Positions 50,043 to 58,247 of a stretch of 64,000 bases of DNA are shown piece by piece. How positions within the stretch are numbered: the first letter of the stretch is position 1; the number at the start of each line of letters is the position of its first letter. The notes beneath the pieces were generated by a model. That model had not been told where the DNA came from and made no database searches. It saw only the letters and a program-made list of their open reading frames with translations. A program made the position numbers and the translations under genes. The stretch is from Trebonia sp050013875 (GTDB lineage Bacteria > Actinomycetota > Actinomycetes > Streptosporangiales > Streptosporangiaceae), in NCBI GenBank assembly GCA_050013875.1, contig JBEKEK010000008.1, forward strand, positions 1 through 64,000. Reading direction: 5' to 3'.

Positions 50043-51575
50043 TCACGTCACCAGCCCGGCTGGGATCAGCTCCGGGTCGCGCAGCTCGATCCGGCCGGGG
50101 CCGGCCAGGAAGACGCCGAACGCGACGGTGTCAGCGTCGTCTGGGATCGGCGCCGTGACCTCGTGTGTGCTCCAGCCGGCGTGGTTCGCGATGGTGCGGA
50201 TGTGATTGCTCGGGTCGGCCAGGGCGGCCTGCACGGTGAAGGGCCCGTGGACGGTCGGCGGCTTCATGACCCGCAGGAACAGTCCGGCGCGGCCCGTGGT
50301 GCCCGGGGTGCGAAATTGGCCGCGGATGGTGACCGAGGTCCCGCGGTAGTCGTCGGCGAAGATCTCCTGGGCCAGCCAGGCGAAGCCTTCGGGCTGTGGC
50401 ACGGCCGAGGAGAGCACAGCGGTCCCGTGGTTGGCGGCGGCCGAGTAGTCCTGCCAGTGGGACTGCAGGGTGTTCTCGGTGAAGCTGCCGCCGAGCGCCC
50501 AGTAGTCCAGGCCGGCGGCGAAGATCAGATTGCGCGGTTCGTACCGCGGCCGCGGGTCGGTGCTCAGGTCGCGTGCGGTCCGCTCGGGCATCGGGCCGTC
50601 CTGGCTGGTCCCGGCGGGCACGGCCAGCCGGTCCATGACCTCGTCGGCGACCCGGATCGGCACGCCCGCGGTGATGGCCATGGCCAGGCCGTCGAGCAGC
50701 CGCGCGGTGACATGCTCGGAGCCGGCCGGGGTGGCCAGCTCGATCCGGGCCACGGTCACCTCGGGACCAAGCTCGTCGACGTCCACCGCGGTCACGCGTG
50801 TCCCGGCCGCGCGCAGCAGACGGCCAGTCAGCTCGTCCGAGCTTGGCCCGAGACGGTCGTCGGCGAACCGGTGGCTTTCCCAGCCGAGCAGCCAGAGCGG
50901 CAGGTCCCGGCGGCCCGCGTCGTCGGTGAGCACCATGACGTGGGTCGGGAAGCGGTCCGGCACGGGACCGTGCGGGATGCGGCGCTCGACGCGCGCGACG
51001 TGGACGGTGGTCATGTGCGTCCTCCCGAAGGCGGGAACGAGGTCGGGGCGGTGCTCGGTGAGGTAGGCGCGCAGCCGCAGCCGGGCCTTGTGCAGGCTGG
51101 CCCGGGCCGCGCCGGGCGTCTCCGCGACCTGGCCGGCGGGTACGTCTCCGTAGTAGTGCAGGGTGACGGCGCGCCGCTGCCCGGCGGGCAGGCCGGCCAC
51201 CGCCGCGCGCAGCGCGTCGGCCTGGTCCAGGTCTTCGGCCGAGGGCAGGCCGCCGGCCCACGTCGGGTGCAGCGCCTCGGGCCAGTCGGCCAGCAGCGTG
51301 ACCGGTGCACGGCGGTGCAGGCCGCGGCAGACGTTGGTCGCGATGCCGGCCAGCCAGCCGGCGAACCGTTCTGGGTCCCGTAGCCGGTCCAGGGCCAGGA
51401 ACGCCTGCAGGAACGATTCCTGCACGATGTCGTCCACGTCGCCAGGGCTGGGGCTGAGCTGCCGGGCCCGGGCGCGGACCATCGCTTGGTGCCGCTCGAC
51501 CAGCAGGCGGAACGCCACCGGGTCACCGCCGCGGGCCAGCCGGGCCAGGTCACCGTCGGAGACGTCCGCGCTCAC
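50043..51575 (-). CDS. ECF sigma factor fused to a bifunctional-nuclease-like domain and a C-terminal sandwich domain
   Basis: 510 residues. The N-terminal 185 are an ECF sigma: region 2 FRLLVERHQAMVRARARQLS and VDDIVQESFLQAFLALDRL, region 4 LPAGQRRAVTLHYYGDVPAG. From residue 190 a DUF151/BFN-like domain follows (MTTVHVARVERRIPHG, RDLPLWLLGWESHRFADDRL, LLDGLAMAITAGVPIRVADE). The last 170 residues begin RPRYEPRNLIFAAGLDYWAL and look like a beta-sandwich binding domain. The next gene is a copy of these last two domains alone. I know no characterised protein of this build. It overlaps the paralogue by four bases. Confidence 0.8.
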   Translation of the reverse strand: MSADVSDGDLARLARGGDPVAFRLLVERHQAMVRARARQLSPSPGDVDDIVQESFLQAFLALDRLRDPERFAGWLAGIATNVCRGLHRRAPVTLLADWPEALHPTWAGGLPSAEDLDQADALRAAVAGLPAGQRRAVTLHYYGDVPAGQVAETPGAARASLHKARLRLRAYLTEHRPDLVPAFGRTHMTTVHVARVERRIPHGPVPDRFPTHVMVLTDDAGRRDLPLWLLGWESHRFADDRLGPSSDELTGRLLRAAGTRVTAVDVDELGPEVTVARIELATPAGSEHVTARLLDGLAMAITAGVPIRVADEVMDRLAVPAGTSQDGPMPERTARDLSTDPRPRYEPRNLIFAAGLDYWALGGSFTENTLQSHWQDYSAAANHGTAVLSSAVPQPEGFAWLAQEIFADDYRGTSVTIRGQFRTPGTTGRAGLFLRVMKPPTVHGPFTVQAALADPSNHIRTIANHAGWSTHEVTAPIPDDADTVAFGVFLAGPGRIELRDPELIPAGLVT

Positions 51576-52627
51576 GGCGTTCCGGCGTCCGGCCGGATGA
51601 TGCGCAGGTCGGGGTTGCGCAGCGCAATCCGGCCCGGGCCGGCCAGCGCGATGCCGAACCGGATGAGGTCGGTGTCAGCGGGGATCCGGGCCGTTATCTG
51701 GTAACCGGTCCAGGCGCGGCGGCCGGCGATGGTGAGGCCATGGTCCTCGCGGGCGCCTGCCCCTCGCCACCAGTGCCGCAGGATCTCCAGACGCAGGCCG
51801 GCCTGCCCGGTGCGGAGGTCGCCGCTGATCTCGCCGCTGAAGGTGACCGCGGTGTCGCGGTAGTCGTCGGCGTAGATGGCCTGGACCAGGACGGCGGACC
51901 CCGCGGGCCGCGCGACGGTCGAGGACAGGACCGCGGACGGGCCCTGGGCGGCGGCGGCGTAGTCCGGCTCGCCGTCCGCCGCGCCCGGGCGGTCCGGGCT
52001 GGGGGCCGGCCAGCCGTCCAGATCCCAGCGGTCAAGGCCGTCGGCGAAGTCCAGGTTGCGCGGCTCGTAGCGCGGCCGCCCGTGCAGCGTGGCCAGCGGC
52101 CAGCGCGGCGGCGTGTGGCCGGGCCGTGGCCAGGCGGCGGGCGGCACGCGGCTGAGGAACGGGGTGAGCAGGTCATCGCCAGGCACCGGGATGGCCAGCC
52201 GGTCAACCACCGCGTCGGCCAGCCGGACCGGGGCGCCCGCGGCGACGGCCAGCGCCAGGCCCAGCCCGAGGTCCACGGTGACCTGCCGGGTTCCGGCCGG
52301 GCCGGCCAGCCCGATTCGCGTCACGGTGACCTCCGGGCTCACCTCGGGGGCGTCGGCTTCGGTCACGTCGATGTCCACCCCGGTCACCCGGGCGCGGGCC
52401 GCGCCGAGCAGCCGGACGGTGAGTTCCTGCGGCACGGCGTCGGTGATGACCTGACCGGCGGGCCGGTCCAGGAGGTGCGCCAGGTCACCCGCATTCTGCA
52501 GCCAGATGGGCACGGCCCGGTGGCCCGCGTCATCGGCCAGCACGACCAGGTGACCGTGGGTGTGGAAGCCGCCGTTGGCGAGCTTCCCCGGCCGGGGCTC
52601 GGCGTGCGCGATTCGGATAGTCGTCAC
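51572..52627 (-). CDS. Bifunctional-nuclease-like protein with C-terminal sandwich domain
   Basis: 351 residues. It has the same last two domains as the sigma fusion: MTTIRIAHAEPRPGKLANG, AVPIWLQNAGDLAHLL, and ADAVVDRLAIPVPG in the first, RPRYEPRNLDFADGLDRWDL and FGIALAGPGRIALRNPDL in the second. It is transcribed first, and its stop overlaps the start of the sigma fusion. BFN relatives in plants and mycobacteria have nuclease or regulatory roles; activity here is unknown. No helix-turn-helix. Confidence 0.75.
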   Translation of the reverse strand: MTTIRIAHAEPRPGKLANGGFHTHGHLVVLADDAGHRAVPIWLQNAGDLAHLLDRPAGQVITDAVPQELTVRLLGAARARVTGVDIDVTEADAPEVSPEVTVTRIGLAGPAGTRQVTVDLGLGLALAVAAGAPVRLADAVVDRLAIPVPGDDLLTPFLSRVPPAAWPRPGHTPPRWPLATLHGRPRYEPRNLDFADGLDRWDLDGWPAPSPDRPGAADGEPDYAAAAQGPSAVLSSTVARPAGSAVLVQAIYADDYRDTAVTFSGEISGDLRTGQAGLRLEILRHWWRGAGAREDHGLTIAGRRAWTGYQITARIPADTDLIRFGIALAGPGRIALRNPDLRIIRPDAGTP

Positions 52628-52741
52628 ACTCTTAAGTGTCCGCCGTGCGGCCCAGTGTTACCCGGCGGCGCCCTAGCCTTACGCCACCCGGTCCGGCTCC
52701 GGTCGTGCCCGGATCGCATCGACCGCGGCGGCTGGCGCCCC

Positions 52742-53590
52742 TCAGGCTCGCAACGAGGCGATCGGGCCGTCGGGAGAACCCATCCGGTCGCCAACGACCC
52801 GCTGCGCGACCTCTGCCACCTCCGTCTCGGGCAGCCGCGTGAACCCGTCGGCGGTGATCGTGGTTATGACCGGGAAGATGCGCCGCGGTATATCGGGCCC
52901 ACCCGTTGCCGAGTCGTCGTCGGCCGCGTCGTACAAGGCTTGCAGGCAGCACAGCACGGCGTCACTGGCGGGCATGCCGTCGACATAGAGCTTCTTCAGG
53001 GCTCCGGTGGCGAATACCGACCCCGATCCGATCGAGTAGAACCTGTGCTCCTCCACCGGGCCGCCCGCTGGATCGTAACTGAAGATCCGTCCGGCACAGC
53101 TGTCCTGGTCGTAGCCGGCCAGCAGGGGGACGAGCACCAGCCCCTGCATCGCGAGGCCGAGGTTGCCGCGGATCATGGCCGCCAGTCGGTGGGCCCTGCC
53201 CTCGAGCGAGAGGGCCCTGCCCTCCATCTTCTCGTAGTGCTCCAGCTCAATCTGGAAGAGTTTGGCGAACTCAAGGCCCAGTGCCAAGACGCCGGCGATA
53301 CCTACCGCGGAGAACTCATCGCAGCGGAACACCTTTTCCACGTCCCGTTTGGAGATCACGTTCCCCGCGGTAGCGCGCCGGTCGCTGGCAAGCACTACAC
53401 CCTCTTCACACGCCACCGCCACGATCGTGGTCGCATGCGAAAGCATGCACGGGGTACCGGTCCCCGCCGGGAGATCCCGCGACGACCCGCCGGGAAGCAA
53501 CTGCGGCGCGTACGACGACAGGAATTCGGCGAAAGACGAAGATCCCATTTCCTGGAAGGAAACACGCCGACCGCACAGATCCAAGTACAT
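52742..53590 (-). CDS. prcB: Stand-alone 20S proteasome beta subunit
   Basis: 282 residues, GGGAGG before the ATG. A 53-residue propeptide ends ...CMLSHA, and the mature chain would start at Thr54 of TTIVAVACEEGVVLASDRR, giving catalytic Thr1; Asp17 (SDRRAT) and the Lys33 equivalent (DVEKVF) are present. HYEKMEGRALSLEGRAHRLA, MIRGNLGLAMQGLVLVPLL and YDAADDDSATGGPDIPRRIF are classic PrcB motifs. No prcA, mpa or pup is adjacent, so this is a second beta subunit away from the normal locus, or pairs with PrcA in trans. Four extra cysteines make it divergent. Confidence 0.9.
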   Translation of the reverse strand: MYLDLCGRRVSFQEMGSSSFAEFLSSYAPQLLPGGSSRDLPAGTGTPCMLSHATTIVAVACEEGVVLASDRRATAGNVISKRDVEKVFRCDEFSAVGIAGVLALGLEFAKLFQIELEHYEKMEGRALSLEGRAHRLAAMIRGNLGLAMQGLVLVPLLAGYDQDSCAGRIFSYDPAGGPVEEHRFYSIGSGSVFATGALKKLYVDGMPASDAVLCCLQALYDAADDDSATGGPDIPRRIFPVITTITADGFTRLPETEVAEVAQRVVGDRMGSPDGPIASLRA

Positions 53591-54007
53591 TCCGCGCCTC
53601 CCGGTGCCGACTGGACTTCCGGTTCCTAGGCAACCCTATGTCTTTACCCGCCTGCTGCGGGAGCGTCTGGGCGGCCTTCGCGGTGAAGCGCCGGTGGACG
53701 CCGGCGGCTTCCTGGCCGTTAAACCCGTTGCGGGTTGGGCTGCCAGTGCCGCACGCTTGCTGACGTGTTCCGGTTCGCCGTCTTTGTCGCCCGCGTGCTC
53801 TGCCGCGCGGCGCTGACGGCTGCCCTCGCACTGCTCCTGCTGTCGTCTTCGACGCTGCCGTCGGCGGCCCGGCCGGCCCTCGACGGCGCGCGACGCTGAC
53901 CCTTCCCCGTTCGCTTCCCTGACCCGGCGGGGGAGGGTGGCTCATCGCGCGGCGGCAGTCAGCGCGCGGGTCAGCGGGTGCAGCCAGCGAACCAGGAGCA
54001 ATCAATC
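53591..54007. other. Divergent region between prcB and tuf
   Basis: 417 bases without a convincing gene. It contains the tuf ribosome site (AGGAGC at 53994-53999). The short frames present are of random composition. Confidence 0.5.
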
Positions 54008-55213
54008 ATGACCAAGCAGGCGTATGTCCGCGACAAGCCGCATCTCAACATTGGCACGATGGGGCACGTCGATCACGGGAAGACCACGCTCACCGCCGCC
54101 ATCACCAAGGTCCTCGCCGACCGCGGCACGGGCAGCTACGTGCCGTTCGGGCAGATCGACCGCGCGCCTGAGGAAACCGAGCGGGGGATCACGATCAACA
54201 TCGCGCACGTCGAGTACGAGACCGCGACCAGGCATTACGCGCACGTCGACATGCCCGGCCACGCCGACTACGTGAAGAACATGATCACCGGCGCGGCGCA
54301 GGTCGACGGCGCGGTGCTCGTTGTCTCGGCGCTCGACGGCGTGATGCCGCAGACCCGGGAGCACGTCGTGCTCGCCAGGCAGCTGGGGGTATCGCACGTC
54401 GTCGTCGCGCTCAACAAGGCCGACGCGGCCGACGACGAGATCGCCGAGCTGGTCGAGCTTGAGGTCCGCGAGTTGCTGTCCCGGTACGGTTACCCGGGCG
54501 AGGAGGTGCCGGTTGTGCGCGTATCCGGGCTGGCGGCGCTGGCCGGAGAGGAACGGTGGGTGGCGTCTGTTCTCGCCCTGCTCGACGCCGTCGACGCGTA
54601 CGTACCGGTACCCGAGCGGTATGTGGACGCGCCGTTCCTGATGGCCGTGGAGAACTCGCTGACCATCACCGGCCGCGGTACCGTCGTCACCGGCGCGATC
54701 GAGCGAGGCCAGGTACGGGTCGGCGACCCGGTTGAGCTCATCGGGTTCGGGGCGGCGATCAAGTCCGTCATCACCAGCGTCGAGACGTTCGGCAAGACGA
54801 TGGACAGCGCTCAGGCGGGCGACAACGCGGCCCTGCTGCTCCGCGGCGTTGGCCGTCACCAGGTACGACGTGGTCAGGTGCTCGCCGCGCCCGGCAGCTT
54901 GCGGGCGCACCAGCGCTTCGCCGCCACGCTGCACCTGCTGACGGCGGCGGAGGGCGGCCGGCGCACCCCGGTGCGCTCGGGGTACAGCCCGCAGTTCTAC
55001 GTCCGGACCACGGACGTGCCCGGCGTGCTGAACCTCGGCAGCCTGGCCGGCCGCGCGGGCGCCGTTGACCAGGCCGAGGCCGTACCCGGTGCGACGGTGC
55101 AGGTCACGGTCGCGCTTGGCAAGCCGGTGGCGCTCGATGCCGGCCAGACCTTCGCGATCCGCGAGGGCGGCCGCACGGTCGGCGCGGGCACGGTCACCGC
55201 GCTGCTCGACTGA
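54008..55213 (+). CDS. tuf: Elongation factor Tu, divergent copy
   Basis: 401 residues from ATG 54008. G1 GHVDHGKT (19-26), effector loop ERGITINIAHVEYET, G3 DMPGHADY (usual Cys replaced by Met), G4 NKAD (usual NKCD). Domains 2 and 3 are complete (FLMAVENSLTITGRGTVVTG, SGYSPQFYVRTTDVPG). It delivers aminoacyl-tRNA to the ribosome. Differences such as NKAD and GHADY context show a copy away from the canonical tuf, like the tuf2/tuf3 genes of Streptomyces. Some of those are resistant to elfamycin antibiotics; that is possible here but not shown. A terminator follows. Confidence 0.92.
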   Translation: MTKQAYVRDKPHLNIGTMGHVDHGKTTLTAAITKVLADRGTGSYVPFGQIDRAPEETERGITINIAHVEYETATRHYAHVDMPGHADYVKNMITGAAQVDGAVLVVSALDGVMPQTREHVVLARQLGVSHVVVALNKADAADDEIAELVELEVRELLSRYGYPGEEVPVVRVSGLAALAGEERWVASVLALLDAVDAYVPVPERYVDAPFLMAVENSLTITGRGTVVTGAIERGQVRVGDPVELIGFGAAIKSVITSVETFGKTMDSAQAGDNAALLLRGVGRHQVRRGQVLAAPGSLRAHQRFAATLHLLTAAEGGRRTPVRSGYSPQFYVRTTDVPGVLNLGSLAGRAGAVDQAEAVPGATVQVTVALGKPVALDAGQTFAIREGGRTVGAGTVTALLD

Positions 55214-55217
55214 GCTG

Positions 55218-55276
55218 GCGGGTGCGGGTGCGGGTGCGGGTGCCGGCGCGGGTGCGGGTTCGGGGCCCGCACCCGC
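55218..55276 (+). terminator. GCGGGT tandem repeats ending in a tuf terminator
   Basis: A run of GCGGGT-type hexamers (55218-55258) leads to GCGGGTGCGGG (55248-55258), which pairs with 55266-55276 over TTCGGGG. The 11-bp stem sits 35 bases after tuf. The G-rich tract could also form a quadruplex. Confidence 0.65.
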
Positions 55277-55319
55277 TCACCATCCAGGCCGTACGTTAGC
55301 GGACTGGGCGGTGGCAGGG

Positions 55320-55796
55320 TCAGCCGGGAGATGCCGATGTCGAGTCGAGGACGTCGTCGATCTTCCGCGGCAGCCCCGGGACCGGGCCCTCGGCGGCTTC
55401 CAGGCGGGGGCCGAGGTCATAGGCGCCGGACACGATGAGTGCGAAGACGGCGATGACCGGCACCCCAACGGCCATCCCGACCCAAAAGTTGAAGTGGCCG
55501 GAAGCGGCGATAGCCACCCCGATGGCAAAAGCGACAACGGGCGCCGCGACCCAGAAAGCGACGACTATCAGGTTCCCCATGGCCGCCTGCCTGGCCGACG
55601 GCGACCCGACCGTCCCGGTCAGGGTGCTCCCGCCCCCGGTGGCCGGGGCGACCTGGGCCTCAAACCACGCACGGACTCCGCCCCTGCGCTGCGCCTGGGT
55701 AAACAGCCCCAGACGGACTCCGCGTTGCCCGACTTCGCCGTGGAACAGCGGGTCAGGGAGCGTGGCGGTGCGCCAGTCGAGATAGTGGATCACCAC
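55320..55796 (-). CDS. Small membrane protein, unknown
   Basis: 158 residues from GTG 55796, which overlaps the previous gene; ATG 55580 would give an 86-residue form holding just the membrane part. Two helices (NLIVVAFWVAAPVVAFAIGV, FWVGMAVGVPVIAVFALIV) and a soluble tail with GLPRKIDDVLDST. No family recognised. Confidence 0.6.
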   Translation of the reverse strand: MVIHYLDWRTATLPDPLFHGEVGQRGVRLGLFTQAQRRGGVRAWFEAQVAPATGGGSTLTGTVGSPSARQAAMGNLIVVAFWVAAPVVAFAIGVAIAASGHFNFWVGMAVGVPVIAVFALIVSGAYDLGPRLEAAEGPVPGLPRKIDDVLDSTSASPG

Positions 55797-56107
55797 GTGG
55801 CTGCTGTAAGCGGGCTCGGGCCGCTTGGGCGCGTATGCGCGGTCCTGCGCGGCGGCACCGGCTTCTGCCGGTCGATCTCACGCAGGATTGGCCCGAATAT
55901 GGCGTCGCCCGCGGTCGGCCCGTACTTCCGGTGGATTGCCCGCAGCACGCCCTTGCCGCTCGCCTCCGCGACCAGGTCGCTCAGGACGTGATAATCGACC
56001 TGCCCGTCTCGAACGATCCGGTCGTAAGCCGACTGGGCGAGCCGCGCGAGAGCTGGGTGAGCGGAAGACTCGCACAAGATCGTGAGAGTTGCGTCCTTGA
56101 GGTCCAT
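55790..56107 (-). CDS. Hypothetical small protein
   Basis: 105 residues. MDLKDATLTILCESSAHPAL, YDRIVRDGQVDYHVLSDLVA and LRAIHRKYGPTAGDAIFGPI form helices without a known motif; the last 20 residues are Pro/Arg-rich. It overlaps the following membrane gene, so the two probably act together. Confidence 0.6.
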   Translation of the reverse strand: MDLKDATLTILCESSAHPALARLAQSAYDRIVRDGQVDYHVLSDLVAEASGKGVLRAIHRKYGPTAGDAIFGPILREIDRQKPVPPRRTAHTRPSGPSPLTAATW

Positions 56108-56149
56108 GGCCGGATTTTACCGGTGCGGAACGTGTTCTATCCCAGGGGA

Positions 56150-56704
56150 TTACTCACCGAGGCGAAGGCGGGCGCGCTGGCGCTCGATCACCTGGATGAA
56201 GATCTCTGGCTGGTCGAGCGCCCTGGACAGCACGATGCCGCCCTGGATGGCGGCGACCACCTCGATGGCGGCCGCCCGCGCCGCTTGCTCACGCTGGCCG
56301 CCGGACCGCAGGGCGGCGGCCAGCGACGTGATCCACTGCTCGAAGTAACGGCGGATCGCGATGGCGAACCGGTCGCGCTCCCGGCCGAGCGCGAAGGCGC
56401 CAGGCAGGCAGACGCGCCGGCCGGACCTGAAGTAGTCGGCGACCGCATCGAACATCGCCGATATCGCGGCGGGATCGCCTGCTGGCGCGTTCCGCAGCGG
56501 TTCGAAGATGGCGCCGGTAAACCAGGCGTCGACGTCGGCCAGCACGGCCGCGGCCATCTCGTCCTTCCCGCCGGGGAAGAAATGGTAGAGGCTGCCCTTC
56601 CCGAGCCCGGTGGCCCGGCAGAGTTGCGCGAGGCTGGCCCCTTCGAACCCGTGCTCACGGAAGACCTCGGCCAGTGCCGGAATGGCCGCCGGGCGGTCTG
56701 TCAT
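56150..56704 (-). CDS. TetR-family transcriptional regulator
   Basis: 184 residues from ATG 56704, preceded by AAGGATC; ATG 56716 is also in frame. ALAEVFREHGFEGASLAQLC and RATGLGKGSLYHFFPGGKDE are the HTH of the TetR group. The ligand-binding part has RRVCLPGAFALGRERDRF. The neighbouring NTF2-like gene carries a TetR-type palindrome in front of it and is a likely target. Confidence 0.9.
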   Translation of the reverse strand: MTDRPAAIPALAEVFREHGFEGASLAQLCRATGLGKGSLYHFFPGGKDEMAAAVLADVDAWFTGAIFEPLRNAPAGDPAAISAMFDAVADYFRSGRRVCLPGAFALGRERDRFAIAIRRYFEQWITSLAAALRSGGQREQAARAAAIEVVAAIQGGIVLSRALDQPEIFIQVIERQRARLRLGE

Positions 56705-56754
56705 GATCCTTGCCATCAGGGGCGGCCGGTCATCAGGTCACCGTGCGGCGGTGC

Positions 56755-57225
56755 TTACAGGCCCAGGTCGCTCAGGCCCGGGTGATCCTGCGGCCGGGGC
56801 GAGGAGCGGTCCCAGCGGAACTTGCGGTCGGCCTCGGCGATGGGCACGTCGTTGATGCTGGCGTGGCGCTCTGCCATGTAGCCGCCGGCGTCGAACTGCC
56901 AGTTCTCGTTGCCGTAGGCGCGGTACCACTGCCCGGCGTCATCGTGCCATTCGTAGGCGAAGCGCACCGCGATCCGGTCGCCGTCCCAGGCCCATACCTC
57001 CTTGATCAGCCGGTATTCGTGCTCGCGGTGCCACTTGCCGGTGAGGAACGCGACGATCTCCTGCCGCCCGTTGATGAACTGCGAGCGGTTACGCCAGCGG
57101 CTGTCTTCGGTGTAGGCCAGGGCGACCTTCTCCGGGTCGCGGGTGTTCCAGGCGTCTTCGGCCGCCCGGACCTTCTTCGCGGCGGTCTCCGCGGTGAACG
57201 GCGGTACCGGTGGTCGTTGTGCCAT
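56755..57225 (-). CDS. NTF2-like (DUF1348) protein
   Basis: 156 residues from ATG 57225 behind GAGGACGAGG. TAETAAKKVRAAEDAWNTRD, DSRWRNRSQFINGRQEIVAF, RLIKEVWAWDGDRIAVRFAY and NENWQFDAGGYMAERHASIN match the DUF1348 branch of nuclear transport factor 2-like proteins. Length and motifs are normal for the family. Function unknown. TetR gene directly downstream. Confidence 0.88.
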   Translation of the reverse strand: MAQRPPVPPFTAETAAKKVRAAEDAWNTRDPEKVALAYTEDSRWRNRSQFINGRQEIVAFLTGKWHREHEYRLIKEVWAWDGDRIAVRFAYEWHDDAGQWYRAYGNENWQFDAGGYMAERHASINDVPIAEADRKFRWDRSSPRPQDHPGLSDLGL

Positions 57226-57245
57226 GGGCCTCGTCCTCTCAGTTT

Positions 57246-57257
57246 TACCGAACGGTA
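57246..57257 (-). promoter_or_regulatory. TetR-type operator before the NTF2-like gene
   Basis: A perfect 12-bp palindrome TACCGAACGGTA lies 21 bases upstream of the start codon. Its arms have the TACCG/CGGTA form frequent in TetR sites. Assigned to the adjacent TetR by position. Confidence 0.5.
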
Positions 57258-57341
57258 CAACTCTAACGCCAACGTCCCCCGAGGTCGAATGCAACCGGGG
57301 GACGCGTGACTCCGTCTGAATAGACAGACAAGCAGGACGGG

Positions 57342-58247
57342 ATGTGGCAAATGGGTAGAGATGCTGCCGGAACTGACAGGCAGCCGGAGCCAGCGCAGCC
57401 GGGCATGTCGCGGCGGCTAATGCTGATCGGCAGCGGGGGCCTGGTACTCGGGCTCGCCTCCACCGTGGCCGGATGCGCTCCCGGCAAGCTGGCATCAAGC
57501 ACGCTGGGCACCAAGCCGGCCCACCCGGCGAGGCGGCCGGTCGCGGATGAGCGGAGCCCGTCTCACCACCGCAAACCTGCCCGGGTGACCAGCACCACGC
57601 AAAAGCCGCCGCGGCACCAGAAGACGGAGCGCACTACGCCGCCCACCGAAGGTCCAGAGCCTGCTCAGCCGGTTTACTACGTGGACGGCGGACCGAAGGT
57701 CATCGCCCTCACCATCGACGACGGGCCGAGCCCGGTCTACACGCCGCAGGTCCTCCGGATCCTGGAGAAATATCGCGTCACGGCGTCATTCTCGATGATC
57801 GGGGAGAACGTGACCTATTACCCGGAGATTGCCAGGGAGGTCGCGGACGCCGGTCACATGATCGTTAATCACACCTGGAACCACGCCGACCTGGCGCGGC
57901 TGAGCGCATCCCAGGCGCGCAGCGAGATCGCCAGCGCCACCGACGCCATCCATGCCGCGGTGGGCAAAACCCCGAAGTTGTTCCGCGCGCCGTACGGCGC
58001 CTGGTCGCGGGCGGTGCTCGAGTACTGCGCGAGCGAGCACCTCACGCCGCTTGACTGGTCCGTCGACCCGCGCGACTGGGCGATGCCGGGAGTCCGCGAG
58101 ATCGTCACCAACATCATGGCGAACACCAGGAAAGGCTCGATCATCCTTGAGCATGACGGCGGCGGCAACCGGTCAGAGACGGTGGCGGCGCTCAAGATCG
58201 TCATCCCCCGCCTGATCGACAAGGGCTACCACTTCACCACCGCGTAA
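57342..58247 (+). CDS. Polysaccharide deacetylase (NodB/CE4) lipoprotein
   Basis: 301 residues. An Arg-containing N-terminus with MSRRLMLIGSGGLVLGLAST and a lipobox VAGC point to Tat-like export and lipid anchoring. A Ser/Thr/Lys-rich stalk follows to about 105. CE4 motifs: TIDDGPS (Asp-Asp), HTWNHADL (His-x3-His), FRAPYGAWS, and late DWSVDPRDW and ILEHDGG. It deacetylates cell-wall or other N-acetyl glycans outside the membrane. Its end overlaps the convergent membrane gene by about 75 bases. Confidence 0.9.
   Translation: MWQMGRDAAGTDRQPEPAQPGMSRRLMLIGSGGLVLGLASTVAGCAPGKLASSTLGTKPAHPARRPVADERSPSHHRKPARVTSTTQKPPRHQKTERTTPPTEGPEPAQPVYYVDGGPKVIALTIDDGPSPVYTPQVLRILEKYRVTASFSMIGENVTYYPEIAREVADAGHMIVNHTWNHADLARLSASQARSEIASATDAIHAAVGKTPKLFRAPYGAWSRAVLEYCASEHLTPLDWSVDPRDWAMPGVREIVTNIMANTRKGSIILEHDGGGNRSETVAALKIVIPRLIDKGYHFTTA

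Noticed and set aside
51740..53629. A 629-codon plus-strand frame spanning the BFN-like gene and prcB
   Set aside because: It crosses two well-supported minus-strand genes and an intergenic gap, and encodes low-complexity Gly/Arg/Asp sequence.
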